Below are positions 51,041 to 59,134 of a stretch of DNA of 64,000 nucleotides, piece by piece. Each line of letters starts with the position of its first letter. Positions within the stretch are counted from its first letter, which is position 1. The translations under genes and the position numbers were made by a program. Source of the DNA: Neobacillus thermocopriae (GTDB lineage: Bacteria; Bacillota; Bacilli; Bacillales; Cytobacillaceae); NCBI RefSeq assembly GCF_010975035.1, contig NZ_JAAIUV010000017.1, positions 1-64,000 on the forward strand, written 5' to 3'. The notes under the pieces were generated by a model. The model was not told the origin of the DNA. It did no database searches and was given only the letters and a program-made list of their open reading frames with translations.

Positions 51041-51589
51041 ATGTCAATAGCAGTTATATATGGTGGAACCCGTCCTAATGGAAATTCGGAGAAACTGACA
51101 GAATTAGTCATTCAAGATATAGCTACAGAAAAAATTTATTTAAGAGATTTTAATATTCAACCCATTATAGACATGCGTCACTCGGAAGATGGTTTTCAGG
51201 AAAGAAATGATGATTATAATTCAATCATTGATCGTATACTCCCACATGACATTTTAATATTCTCTACTCCAATTTATTGGTATAGCATGTCAGGAACAAT
51301 GAAAAACTTTATTGATCGATGGTCGCAAACTTTAAGGGACCCAAAATATCCTGGTTTCAAGAGTAAAATGGCTTCAAAAAAAGCATTTGTTATTGCTGTT
51401 GGAGGAGATGCCCCTTACATTAAAGGACTGCCTATGATTCAGCAATTTCAATACATTTTTGATTTTATTGGAATGGAATTTGCTGGATATATTCTTGGGA
51501 ATGGAAACAAACCTGAAGAAGTACTACAAGATAAAGTAGCACTTTTCGCAGCAACTCAAATGCGAAATCAATTAATTGAAAACATTTGA
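51041..51589 (+). CDS. Flavodoxin-fold NAD(P)H-dependent reductase (YwqN-like)
   Basis: A 182-residue FMN-binding oxidoreductase of the NADPH-dependent FMN reductase family. The phosphate-binding loop is YGGTRPNGNSEKL at residues 7-19, and TPIYWYSMSGTMKNFIDRW forms the isoalloxazine-binding segment. B. subtilis YwqN is similar; relatives reduce quinones, nitro- or azo-compounds. A strong AAAGGAG ribosome binding site precedes the ATG. A palindromic operator candidate lies upstream and a broken partial copy lies 880 bases upstream. Confidence 0.88.
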   Translation: MSIAVIYGGTRPNGNSEKLTELVIQDIATEKIYLRDFNIQPIIDMRHSEDGFQERNDDYNSIIDRILPHDILIFSTPIYWYSMSGTMKNFIDRWSQTLRDPKYPGFKSKMASKKAFVIAVGGDAPYIKGLPMIQQFQYIFDFIGMEFAGYILGNGNKPEEVLQDKVALFAATQMRNQLIENI

Positions 51590-51663
51590 AATGAACCATC
51601 AAAATGGGCTCATGGAAAGGTTAAAACATATTATGACACAAAAAAGTTAAATTTGCTTATATG

Positions 51664-51696
51664 AAAAAAGACTTGGAATACCAAGTCTTTTTTTTA
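51664..51696 (+). terminator. Terminator after the reductase gene
   Basis: AAAAGACTTGG and CCAAGTCTTTT form a 10- to 11-bp stem with an AATA loop, followed by a T-run. Confidence 0.88.
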
Positions 51697-51729
51697 TTCT
51701 TGGAAGTATTTTTCTTTTTAAAACGAAAT

Positions 51730-51760
51730 ATGTTAACCATATTTATTATTTGGTTGACTT
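51730..51760 (+). promoter_or_regulatory. BirA operator (biotin repressor box)
   Basis: TGTTAACC (51731-51738) and GGTTGACT (51752-51759) are facing arms separated by 13 bases, close to the Bacillus BirA consensus TTGTTAACC...GGTTAACAA. The right arm supplies the TTGACT -35 hexamer of the promoter below. BirA with biotinyl-AMP would repress the operon when biotin is sufficient. Confidence 0.8.
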
Positions 51761-51783
51761 TTAACGTGAGTTTAGAATATTAT
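51754..51783 (+). promoter_or_regulatory. Sigma-A promoter of the bioY operon
   Basis: TTGACT at 51754 and TATTAT at 51778 with an 18-base spacer. The -35 is inside the BirA box. Confidence 0.65.
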
Positions 51784-51826
51784 TGTAATTAATTTAATCG
51801 ATATTTATTACGAGGGAATGAAAAGA

Positions 51827-52393
51827 ATGAAACTTAAAGAAATTACCTTTATAGCATTGTTTGCTGCTTTTATGGGGGCTCTAGGTATTGTACCACCTAT
51901 TACTCTTTCGTTTACACCTGTACCTATTACATTGCAAACATTAGGTGTACTCCTTGCAGGGGGAGTATTAGGAGCAAGATTAGGAGCGATCAGCCAAATT
52001 GTCTTTTTACTGTTAGTTGCGGCTGGTGTACCTCTTTTATCGGGAGGCAGAGGCGGTTTAAGTGTGTTTGTTGGACCGAGTGTTGGTTACTTAATTTCTT
52101 GGCCCATTACAGCATTTGTTATTGGATATTTATTATCGTTTATAGCAAATGTAAAACTGCATCATGTTTTATTAATTAATCTAACAGTTGGAATCCTACT
52201 TATCTATTTAATTGGTATACCCGTTCAGGCATTGATGATGCACATTTCAGTATTAGATGCGGTAAAAATAAGTTTAGTTTACCTTCCTGGGGATGTTTTA
52301 AAAGCAGTACTAGCTTCCATTTTAGTTTACAGACTAAGAAAACACCCGGTTTTTTCAAGTTCACTAGCAACGATTTATCCCAAATGTAATTAA
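51827..52393 (+). CDS. bioY: Biotin transporter BioY (YhfU-like)
   Basis: BioY is the substrate-binding S component of the biotin ECF transporter. The 188-residue protein has six predicted membrane helices and the family block TPVPITLQTLGVLLAGGVLG, followed by GRGGLSVFVGPSVGYLISWP. ATG 51827 lies ten bases after GAGGG; ATG 51818 is possible. It is the first gene of a BirA-controlled operon whose next genes match B. subtilis yhfT and yhfS. No dedicated EcfA/EcfT genes are adjacent; it may use the shared ECF module. Confidence 0.93.
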   Translation: MKLKEITFIALFAAFMGALGIVPPITLSFTPVPITLQTLGVLLAGGVLGARLGAISQIVFLLLVAAGVPLLSGGRGGLSVFVGPSVGYLISWPITAFVIGYLLSFIANVKLHHVLLINLTVGILLIYLIGIPVQALMMHISVLDAVKISLVYLPGDVLKAVLASILVYRLRKHPVFSSSLATIYPKCN

Positions 52394-52447
52394 AATTTTT
52401 TTAATGAAAAGAGGCATATTGATAAGTCTTTTATAGAGGCGATATTA

Positions 52448-53914
52448 ATGGGTAATATAACTGAATCTTATGAATTTTCCGCTAAAAATTTTCCAAACAA
52501 AATAGCCATCCAAACTGATCATCAACAAATTAATTATAAAAATTGGAGTGAATTGGTCAATCAAACGGCAAATTGGCTTTACTCACTACATTCCGAAAAT
52601 AAAATAATAGGAATCCATTTGCCTAATGGAATTCCTTTCCTACAGCTCTTTGCAGGGGCTGCTAAGGCCGGATGGATTGCAGTTCCATTAGATTTGAAAT
52701 GGAAAACCATTGAGTTAGAAGAGAGAGTAAAAATTTGCAATCCGTCAATTATTGTCACAACAAAAGAAATTTTCTATCGGAATAAACATATGATTCCAAA
52801 TTTAAAGAGTTTGGATGACATTTTACAGGAAATCTCCCAGTTTGAAGTCAATATCATTAGGGATACTCAAGAAGACTTACCTTTTTACATAGGATTTACA
52901 TCTGGTACAACTGGAAAGCCAAAGGCATTTGTTCGCTCCCAGAAATCATGGCTGGCAAGCTTTGAGTGTAACCGTATGGATTTCGAATTAAATGAATTGG
53001 ATCATATTTTCATTCCTGGAGCATTAATTCACTCCCATTTTCTTTATGGAGCCATTAGCACCTTATATTTAGGGGGGACTGTCTATCTATTAGACAAATT
53101 TTCGCCGATTAAGGGACATTTATGGATACAATCTTACCCGATTACAACGATGTATGTCGTTCCAACAATGCTAGAAGCCTTTCAGAAACAAGGAATTCTA
53201 ATCAATCAACCGATAAAAGTCCTTTCATCGGGTGCAAAGTGGTCTGAAAGGTTGAAATTGGAGATTCGTAATCATTTCCCCAAGATGACCATGTATGAGT
53301 TTTATGGGGCTAGTGAATTGAGTTTTATTACTGTACTTTCTGAAAGAGATGGGTTCAAGAAGGCTGCATCTGTTGGGAAGCCTTGTTCTGGTGTAGAGGT
53401 ACAAATTCGGCTAAAAGATCAAAGCTTAGCAAGGCCCAATGAGATTGGAAAGGTCTATGTAAGGAGTGAACTGATAATAACCGGATATATGGATTCTGAT
53501 GGAAGGACTGTTCATTCGATTCGGGATGAAGAAGGATGGGCTACTGTCCATGATATGGGTTATTTTGACGAAGATGGCTATTTATATATTACAGGCCGTG
53601 AACAAAATATGATTTTATATGGTGGAATTAATATTTTTCCTGAAGAAGTAGAAAAAGTGATTTCTTTGCATCCGGACGTTGAGGAGGTTGCCGTAATAGG
53701 TTTACCAGATTCGTATTGGGGTCAGGTTGTGACTGCTGTAGTAAAAGGGAACGGAAGCTCATTAGAGTTAAAAAGACTATGTAATAAGTATTTATCTTCT
53801 TATAAAATTCCCCGCAAATGGTTTTTTTTATCTGAAATGCCATATACAACGAGTGGAAAGATTGCTCGTGCGGAGCTAATAAAACAATTGGAAAGAAAGG
53901 TGACCAGTAATTAA
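52448..53914 (+). CDS. yhfT: Acyl-CoA synthetase YhfT (ANL superfamily)
   Basis: A 488-residue acyl-activating enzyme that makes acyl-CoA from a carboxylic acid, ATP and CoA through an acyl-AMP. Motifs: P-loop YIGFTSGTTGKPKA near residue 147, A5 YEFYGASELS near 284, DMGYFDEDGYLYITGR near 375, and the C-terminal catalytic lysine in TTSGKIAR near 474. It corresponds to YhfT of the BirA-regulated yhfUTS operon of B. subtilis. Its natural acid is not known; a (di)carboxylate for pimelate supply is an attractive but untested idea. Its last codons overlap the next start. Confidence 0.88.
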   Translation: MGNITESYEFSAKNFPNKIAIQTDHQQINYKNWSELVNQTANWLYSLHSENKIIGIHLPNGIPFLQLFAGAAKAGWIAVPLDLKWKTIELEERVKICNPSIIVTTKEIFYRNKHMIPNLKSLDDILQEISQFEVNIIRDTQEDLPFYIGFTSGTTGKPKAFVRSQKSWLASFECNRMDFELNELDHIFIPGALIHSHFLYGAISTLYLGGTVYLLDKFSPIKGHLWIQSYPITTMYVVPTMLEAFQKQGILINQPIKVLSSGAKWSERLKLEIRNHFPKMTMYEFYGASELSFITVLSERDGFKKAASVGKPCSGVEVQIRLKDQSLARPNEIGKVYVRSELIITGYMDSDGRTVHSIRDEEGWATVHDMGYFDEDGYLYITGREQNMILYGGINIFPEEVEKVISLHPDVEEVAVIGLPDSYWGQVVTAVVKGNGSSLELKRLCNKYLSSYKIPRKWFFLSEMPYTTSGKIARAELIKQLERKVTSN

Positions 53915-55004
53915 AAGAGCAGTCATTGTCCTTGCGAAACGTACACCAATTGGAAAAGTAAAAGGAATTTTGCGAGATATTCAGCCGCATGAACTTGTCG
54001 CTCCACTCCTCCAGTATTTAGCAAATAGATTGGAAGATAAGATAGATGACATTATTTTGGGGAATGTTGTTGGACCAGGTGGAAATATAGCTAGGGTCGC
54101 AGCCTTGGAAGCAGGATTACCTCTTTCTGTAACAGGGCTTACCATTGATCGTCAATGCAGTGCGGGATTAGAAGCTATTCGAATGGCATGTTACTATATC
54201 CAAGGCGGAGCCGGCTGTTGTTATATTGCTGGTGGTGTAGAAAGCGCGAGTACTTCGCCGTTTCCATCCAGAGCAAGATTCTCACCTGTACAAATTGGCG
54301 ACCCTGATATGGGTGTTGCTGCGGAAAATGTAGCAGAAAAATATGCTATTTCAAAAGAATTACAAGATAAATATGCACTTTTAAGTTACGAGCGCACTTG
54401 GGTGGCGTACGAAAAGGGGTATTTTACTCAAGAAATCATTCCGATTAAGGAAAACCACCAGGATGAAGAATTACTTAGAAAAAGAAAGCTAGAAACTCTA
54501 CTAAAAAGGGCGAAACCAATATTTAAAAAAAACGGTACGGTTACTGCAGCGAACAGTTGCGGTATTCATGATGGTGCTTCAGCTGTTCTTGTCATGGAAG
54601 AAAAAGTAGCTTTAAAACATGGTTACCAGCCTATCCTGAGATTTTTGGACAGCGAAGTCTCAGCTGTACATCCTAATTTTCCCGGGGAAGCCCCTATTCC
54701 AGCTATCCAAGCCTTATTAAAAAGAAATTTGTTAACCGTTGCGGATATAGATTTAATTGAAATCAATGAAGCATTTTCTTCGAAGATAGTCGCCTGTATG
54801 AAAGAACTTTCTATTCCTTGTGACAAAATAAATGTTCATGGAGGAGCTTTAACATTAGGACATCCTTATGGGGCTTCAGGAAGTATTTTGATCACGAGGC
54901 TTTTCTATGAAGTCCAAAGACGAAAGAATACTAAATATGTACTAGCGGCACTAGGCAGTGCTGGAGGAATCGGAGAAGCAATCCTATTCGAGGTGGTAAC
55001 ATGA
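53910..55004 (+). CDS. yhfS: Thiolase family protein YhfS, apparent AUU start, second Cys missing
   Basis: A 364-residue thiolase-fold protein. The nucleophile Cys83 lies in DRQCSAGLEA, NEAFSSKIVA supplies the NEAF motif, and GGALTLGHPYGASG supplies the catalytic histidine. The usual final CxGGGxG motif reads GSAGGIG, so the second catalytic cysteine is glycine. Family alignment requires a beginning KRAVIVLAKRTPIGKVKG, and no ATG, GTG or TTG lies upstream of it; the only candidate is ATT at 53910, seven bases after AAAGGTG. A TTG at 53970 would delete the first strand. It is translationally coupled to yhfT and overlaps the next gene by four bases. Confidence 0.82.
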   Translation: MKRAVIVLAKRTPIGKVKGILRDIQPHELVAPLLQYLANRLEDKIDDIILGNVVGPGGNIARVAALEAGLPLSVTGLTIDRQCSAGLEAIRMACYYIQGGAGCCYIAGGVESASTSPFPSRARFSPVQIGDPDMGVAAENVAEKYAISKELQDKYALLSYERTWVAYEKGYFTQEIIPIKENHQDEELLRKRKLETLLKRAKPIFKKNGTVTAANSCGIHDGASAVLVMEEKVALKHGYQPILRFLDSEVSAVHPNFPGEAPIPAIQALLKRNLLTVADIDLIEINEAFSSKIVACMKELSIPCDKINVHGGALTLGHPYGASGSILITRLFYEVQRRKNTKYVLAALGSAGGIGEAILFEVVT

Positions 55005-55396
55005 AATCGAAGGAATTTGAAGTAATCTTTACCCAAGAAGATGTGAGACAATTTGTCCAATTAATTGGTGATCAAAATGTTATCTATCAATGTCCTGAAA
55101 GGGTTCAAGATGATCATTTCGAAAAAATCCCACTTCCTCCAACCATGCCAATGATAGCTTATAAATGGCTTAAAATCCCATGGGAACTTCAACAGCCTAT
55201 TATTCATCGGAAACAGAAAAGCACTCAACATCAAAGAATGTATACAGATGAGATCTATAGGGCAATAGTGGAAGTGACAGAACCATTTCAACGTCAAAAT
55301 TTTACTTTTATTAAACAAACTCTTTATTTATATAATGATGAAGGTCAACTTTGTTTTGAAGGAGAATCAGATTTGATTTTGGAAGATTTGACATGA
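55001..55396 (+). CDS. MaoC-like N-terminal (FAS1-type dehydratase) hot-dog protein
   Basis: A 131-residue single hot-dog protein, with the start KEFEVIFTQEDVRQFVQLIG and LPPTMPMIAYKWLKIPWEL, resembling the N-terminal MaoC dehydratase domain of HadA-type subunits. It lacks the hydratase active-site motif, as expected of a non-catalytic partner. It overlaps yhfS and the next gene by four bases each (ATGA junctions), so the three are made together. Pairing with the next gene as a two-subunit hydratase/dehydratase is inferred. Confidence 0.7.
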   Translation: MKSKEFEVIFTQEDVRQFVQLIGDQNVIYQCPERVQDDHFEKIPLPPTMPMIAYKWLKIPWELQQPIIHRKQKSTQHQRMYTDEIYRAIVEVTEPFQRQNFTFIKQTLYLYNDEGQLCFEGESDLILEDLT

Positions 55397-55740
55397 AAAA
55401 CTTTACCTTTCATATTACTGAAGAAGAGGTTAAACAATATGCTAAGATTTCAGGTGATAACAATCCCGTTCATTTAGATATAGAAGTGGCAAAACAACAA
55501 GGGTTTTCAAATAAAATTGCCCATGGGATGTTAACAGTAGCCAAAGTGTTAGGGATAGTTTCAAACGAAATTCTCGCTCCACAAGAGTGGGTGTATAGGC
55601 ATGAATTTACCTTTACCTCACCAGTATATTTGGGAGATCAAATAACTTTGAGTATCAAACAATTGGATAATAAAATTATAGTAGAAGGAAAGTGCAGGAA
55701 ACGAGTAGTCATAAAAGGATGGTTGATAGTAACTAGATGA
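55393..55740 (+). CDS. MaoC-type (R)-specific enoyl-CoA hydratase/dehydratase
   Basis: A 115-residue hot-dog protein with the hydratase-2 motif GDNNPVHLDIEVAKQQGF followed by IAHGM; the Asp and His of this motif are the catalytic pair of (R)-specific hydratases. It most likely hydrates or dehydrates an enoyl/3-hydroxyacyl thioester together with the preceding subunit. It is the last gene of the BirA-controlled operon; B. subtilis yhfUTS has no such genes. Confidence 0.82.
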   Translation: MKNFTFHITEEEVKQYAKISGDNNPVHLDIEVAKQQGFSNKIAHGMLTVAKVLGIVSNEILAPQEWVYRHEFTFTSPVYLGDQITLSIKQLDNKIIVEGKCRKRVVIKGWLIVTR

Positions 55741-55770
55741 AATCCCCGATGAACATAAAAAACAAATGAT

Positions 55771-55807
55771 AAATCGTGCAATCATATGGGATCGCACGAT
55801 TTGTTTC
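55771..55807 (+). terminator. Terminator of the bioY operon
   Basis: AAATCGTGC-A-ATC and GAT-C-GCACGATTT pair with one internal mismatch, followed by TGTTTC. The T-run is weak but the stem is strong. The next 230 bases up to the TPP element are AT-rich without a gene. Confidence 0.6.
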
Positions 55808-56043
55808 ATAATGTAGAAGTTAAAAGTTACATAGATAAGCTGAATCTTATTTTGATATGTTATGGTGAACCATACCAAAAATAGAGAAAGTTCTTTTATA
55901 TTCATTTGCTTTAAATATACTAGAATTAAACTGTTTTTTTATTTTTTTTCAAATATAATCGTGTGGCCTATGAATAAATTTTATTGACTTTAATGAAAAG
56001 TGTGTGTAAAGTGGTAATTGAACTAAATAGGAAATTAAAGGAA

Positions 56044-56130
56044 GACACTAGGGGAGCCTTTTTTGGCTGAGACGGGAATATCCCGGACCCTTTGAACCTG
56101 ATCTAGTTCATACTAGCGTAGGAAAGTGGA
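56044..56130 (+). promoter_or_regulatory. TPP riboswitch (THI element)
   Basis: The diagnostic pieces are all present: GGGGAGCC, GGCTGAGA, ACCCTTTGAACCTGATC and the closing AGCGTAGGAAAGTGG. CACT (56046) pairs with AGTG to close P1. Binding of thiamin pyrophosphate should favour the terminator at 56194 and shut off tenA-ykoEDC. Confidence 0.97.
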
Positions 56131-56193
56131 GTCCGTGCATGAGTATATGTATACATGGGTATATTTATACATAGTATATTTATATTTATTCTG

Positions 56194-56222
56194 CCGCTCC
56201 ATTTTTGGAGCGGTTTTTTTTG
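56194..56222 (+). terminator. TPP-riboswitch terminator
   Basis: CCGCTCC and GGAGCGG form a 7-bp GC-rich stem with an ATTTTT loop, followed by eight Ts. It is the expression platform of the riboswitch. Between them lies a TATATTTATAC-rich spacer with several internal repeats. Confidence 0.9.
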
Positions 56223-56287
56223 TTTCACTTTAAAGCTGCTTCCTAACTAGCGTCTTCCGATTACAACTAACTAAGGAGGAAATTGGT

Positions 56288-56974
56288 ATGAGTTTTTCTG
56301 CAGAACTAAGAAAAGAAGCAAATCCTATTTTTAATGCTATTTTTGAACATCCTTTTGTTCAAGGTATTGCAAATGGAGATTTGAAGAAGGAGCAACTAAT
56401 TCATTATGTCAAACAAGATTTTGAGTATTTAAGTTCCTTTATACGAATCTATGGAATTGCTATTTCAAAGTGTGAAAATCGCGAGGATATGGAAATGTTT
56501 AATAAGCAAATTTCCTTTATCTTAAACAGTGAAACACATCCTCATAATAACTTTTGTCAAGTTGCAGGAGTTTCCTACGAAGAATTACAGGGATTTCCTT
56601 TGGCTCCCTCTGCCCATCAATACATTCGTCATATGCTAACGGTTGCTCATGAAGGAACATTGGGAGAAATTATCGCTGTCTTATTACCATGCCCGTGGAC
56701 TTATTGGGAAATTGGAAAACGGCTATTAAAAGAAGTAAATCCAGACCGCTCTCATCCATTTTATGAATGGATCAATTTCTATGGCAATCGTACAGATTCC
56801 ATTACAACGAAGTTTTGTGAGCGTCTCGATGAATGGGCAAAGGATGCGACAAGCAAAGAAAAAGAAAAAATGAAGGAACATTTCTTACTTAGCTGTCAGC
56901 TAGAATATATGTTTTGGGATATGGCTTTTAAACTCGAAGAATGGCCTGTAAAAATGGAGGTAGTACCTTCATGA
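56288..56974 (+). CDS. tenA: Aminopyrimidine aminohydrolase TenA
   Basis: TenA hydrolyses amino-HMP (a thiamin breakdown product) to HMP for reuse in thiamin synthesis. The 228-residue protein has the catalytic cysteine in LLPCPWTYWEIG near residue 140, the residues HYVKQDFEYL near 34, and a C-terminal glutamate region LEYMFWDMAF. The gene lies directly under the TPP riboswitch with AAGGAGG before the ATG, and overlaps ykoE by four bases (ATGA). Confidence 0.95.
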   Translation: MSFSAELRKEANPIFNAIFEHPFVQGIANGDLKKEQLIHYVKQDFEYLSSFIRIYGIAISKCENREDMEMFNKQISFILNSETHPHNNFCQVAGVSYEELQGFPLAPSAHQYIRHMLTVAHEGTLGEIIAVLLPCPWTYWEIGKRLLKEVNPDRSHPFYEWINFYGNRTDSITTKFCERLDEWAKDATSKEKEKMKEHFLLSCQLEYMFWDMAFKLEEWPVKMEVVPS

Positions 56975-57567
56975 CTTGGAAGATGAAAGAAGTGGTTCTA
57001 GCCGTTATTTTATCCGTAATTTGCGGTGTGATTTATCTAGGATGGTCTACACTGTGGCTTCCTATTTCTTCTCTTGTAGGTCCTGTCGGTGCTGGTTTCA
57101 TGTTTGGCATCTGGGTAATTGCCAGCCCTATTGTTGCCTACATTATCCGTAAACCAGGTGCTGCATTTGTAGCAGAAGTTGCGGCAGCAGCAGTGGAATT
57201 ATTAACGGGGAGCCATTTTGGTTTATCTGCCTTGTTAGTAGGGGTCTTTCAAGGAATGGGTTCTGAAATTGCTTTTGCCATATTTAGATACAAGCGGTAC
57301 AACCTTCTAACCTTAATGCTATCTGGTGCCTTGGCGGCCGTTTTTGCAATGATTTATAACTTGTTGGCAAATGGTTTTGGATACTACTCTACAGGTTTAT
57401 TATTGACGACGTTAGGAATTCATGTGGTAAGCGGCATCATTCTTGGCGGTTGGTTAGCAAAGGTAGTGGTGGACGCACTGGCCAAAACAGGTGTATTAGA
57501 ACAATATGCCATTATGAAAGAAAGAAGAAAAAAGGGAGACATCAATGGACATGTTTCTGGGCTGTAA
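56971..57567 (+). CDS. ykoE: YkoE, S component of a thiamin-precursor ECF transporter
   Basis: A 198-residue membrane protein with about six helices, starting MTWKMKEVVLAVILSVICGV, matching the YkoE family. In B. subtilis YkoEDC with YkoF forms an ECF transporter for thiamin or its HMP moiety. ATG 56971 follows GGAGGT by nine bases. Its end overlaps ykoD. ykoF is not present in the operon. Confidence 0.93.
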   Translation: MTWKMKEVVLAVILSVICGVIYLGWSTLWLPISSLVGPVGAGFMFGIWVIASPIVAYIIRKPGAAFVAEVAAAAVELLTGSHFGLSALLVGVFQGMGSEIAFAIFRYKRYNLLTLMLSGALAAVFAMIYNLLANGFGYYSTGLLLTTLGIHVVSGIILGGWLAKVVVDALAKTGVLEQYAIMKERRKKGDINGHVSGL

Positions 57568-59134
57568 AGATCTTTCTGTCCGCTTTTATAACCGTTCTGA
57601 AAAAATACTTAATAATATTACGCTATCCATCCATAAAGGGGAAAAAGTATTAATACTTGGGCCTAGCGGGAGTGGGAAATCAACTTTAATTTCCACTCTT
57701 GCTGGGATTATTCCGGAGTATATGGAGGCAGAAGTTACAGGACAAGTATTTCTGCGAGAAAATGTGGGTGTTATGTTTCAAGATCCTGATTCTCAATTTT
57801 GTATGCTTCATGTGGATGAAGAGATAGCTTTTAGCCTTGAGAACCGCTCCATTCCTCGAAGTGAAATGGATGAAATCATTTCATATTTGATGAATCAAGT
57901 AGGTTTAAAAATAGATAAAAAAACCTCCATTGAAACATTATCAGGTGGTATGAAACAAAGGCTGGCTTTGGCTTGTTTACTAGCTTTGGAACCAGAAGTG
58001 TTGTTTTTTGATGAACCAACAGCCCAGTTAGACCCTGCTGGAAGAAAAGAAATATTTGAGTTATTACATAACTTATCTCAAAAGACCAATCAAACGATGG
58101 TATTTGTCGAACATGTTTTAGACGGCTGTATTGAATGGATGGACCGGGTGATTATGATAAATGAGGGCGGAAGAGTAATTGGAGATGGGAAACCAGTGGA
58201 CATTCTCCGTCATTTTAATAACGAAATGAAAAAAGCAGGAATTTGGCGGCCGAAGCTTTTTCCGTACAAGTGGAGCGAAGTTATTGAAAACCCCTCTCAT
58301 CCATTATCTATTAAATTATCAAAAGAGCTAGAAACAAAGTGTCAAGTTAAAACAAGAGAATACGGAAATGAGAATCCGATCATTTATACAGAAGATTTGG
58401 AAATAGGCTATGGAAAGAAGTCAATTGTAAAAGATATTAACTTAGTGATAGGTAAAGGGGAATGGATTTCCATTGTTGGAGAAAACGGAAGTGGAAAAAG
58501 CACGTTGCTGAAAAGCTTAATTGGCTTGGAGCCAATAAATAAAGGGAAAATATACATTCAAGGTAAGGATCTAAAGAAATGGTCCGATCGTGAATTGTTT
58601 GAAAGAGCAGGTTTTGTCTTTCAAAATCCAGAACTTCAATTTTTAGCAGACACAGTATTTGAGGAAATTGCTTTTGGCGGACGGCAGAGAAATTGGCCGA
58701 AAGAGTCCATTCATGCCAAAACAAAAAAACTGTTACAGGAGTTTGGTTTGGAAGCTTATCAGAACGAACATCCTTTAACTCTTAGTTTGGGACAAAAACG
58801 GCGGTTGAGTGTGGCAACCATGTTATTGTTTGATCAAGTGTTATTATTGCTTGATGAACCAACATTTGGTCAAGATGAAAAAACAGCAAGTGAATTAATT
58901 AAAAAACTAAAAGAAAGACAGGAACAAGGAACAACGATCATTATGGTCACTCACGATATGGATTTGGTAGATCATTATTCCGATCAAGTCTTGCTTTTAA
59001 ATAAAGGAAAAGTAGTTTATCAGGGAACGCCATATGGTTTATTTTCTGACGAGGCTCTTTTATGGGAAACTAAGATCATACCACCCCTTCATTATCAGCT
59101 AATGCATGCACGAAGGGAGCGAGTATTAGTATGA
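57545..59134 (+). CDS. ykoD: YkoD, double ABC ATPase of the ECF transporter
   Basis: A 529-residue protein with two fused ABC ATPase domains. Domain 1 has GPSGSGKST near residue 39, LSGGMKQRLALA and FFDEPTAQLD. Domain 2 has GENGSGKST near 317 and LLDEPTFGQD; its signature LSLGQKRRLS is a degenerate LSGGQ. It fuels transport by the YkoE/YkoC pair. The start overlaps ykoE, and the end overlaps ykoC by four bases. Confidence 0.95.
   Translation: MDMFLGCKDLSVRFYNRSEKILNNITLSIHKGEKVLILGPSGSGKSTLISTLAGIIPEYMEAEVTGQVFLRENVGVMFQDPDSQFCMLHVDEEIAFSLENRSIPRSEMDEIISYLMNQVGLKIDKKTSIETLSGGMKQRLALACLLALEPEVLFFDEPTAQLDPAGRKEIFELLHNLSQKTNQTMVFVEHVLDGCIEWMDRVIMINEGGRVIGDGKPVDILRHFNNEMKKAGIWRPKLFPYKWSEVIENPSHPLSIKLSKELETKCQVKTREYGNENPIIYTEDLEIGYGKKSIVKDINLVIGKGEWISIVGENGSGKSTLLKSLIGLEPINKGKIYIQGKDLKKWSDRELFERAGFVFQNPELQFLADTVFEEIAFGGRQRNWPKESIHAKTKKLLQEFGLEAYQNEHPLTLSLGQKRRLSVATMLLFDQVLLLLDEPTFGQDEKTASELIKKLKERQEQGTTIIMVTHDMDLVDHYSDQVLLLNKGKVVYQGTPYGLFSDEALLWETKIIPPLHYQLMHARRERVLV

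Noticed and set aside
54670..54695. Possible Noc-binding site (TTTTCCCGGGGAAG) inside yhfS
   Set aside because: It differs from ATTTCCCGGGAAAT at three positions and breaks the palindrome; too weak to call.
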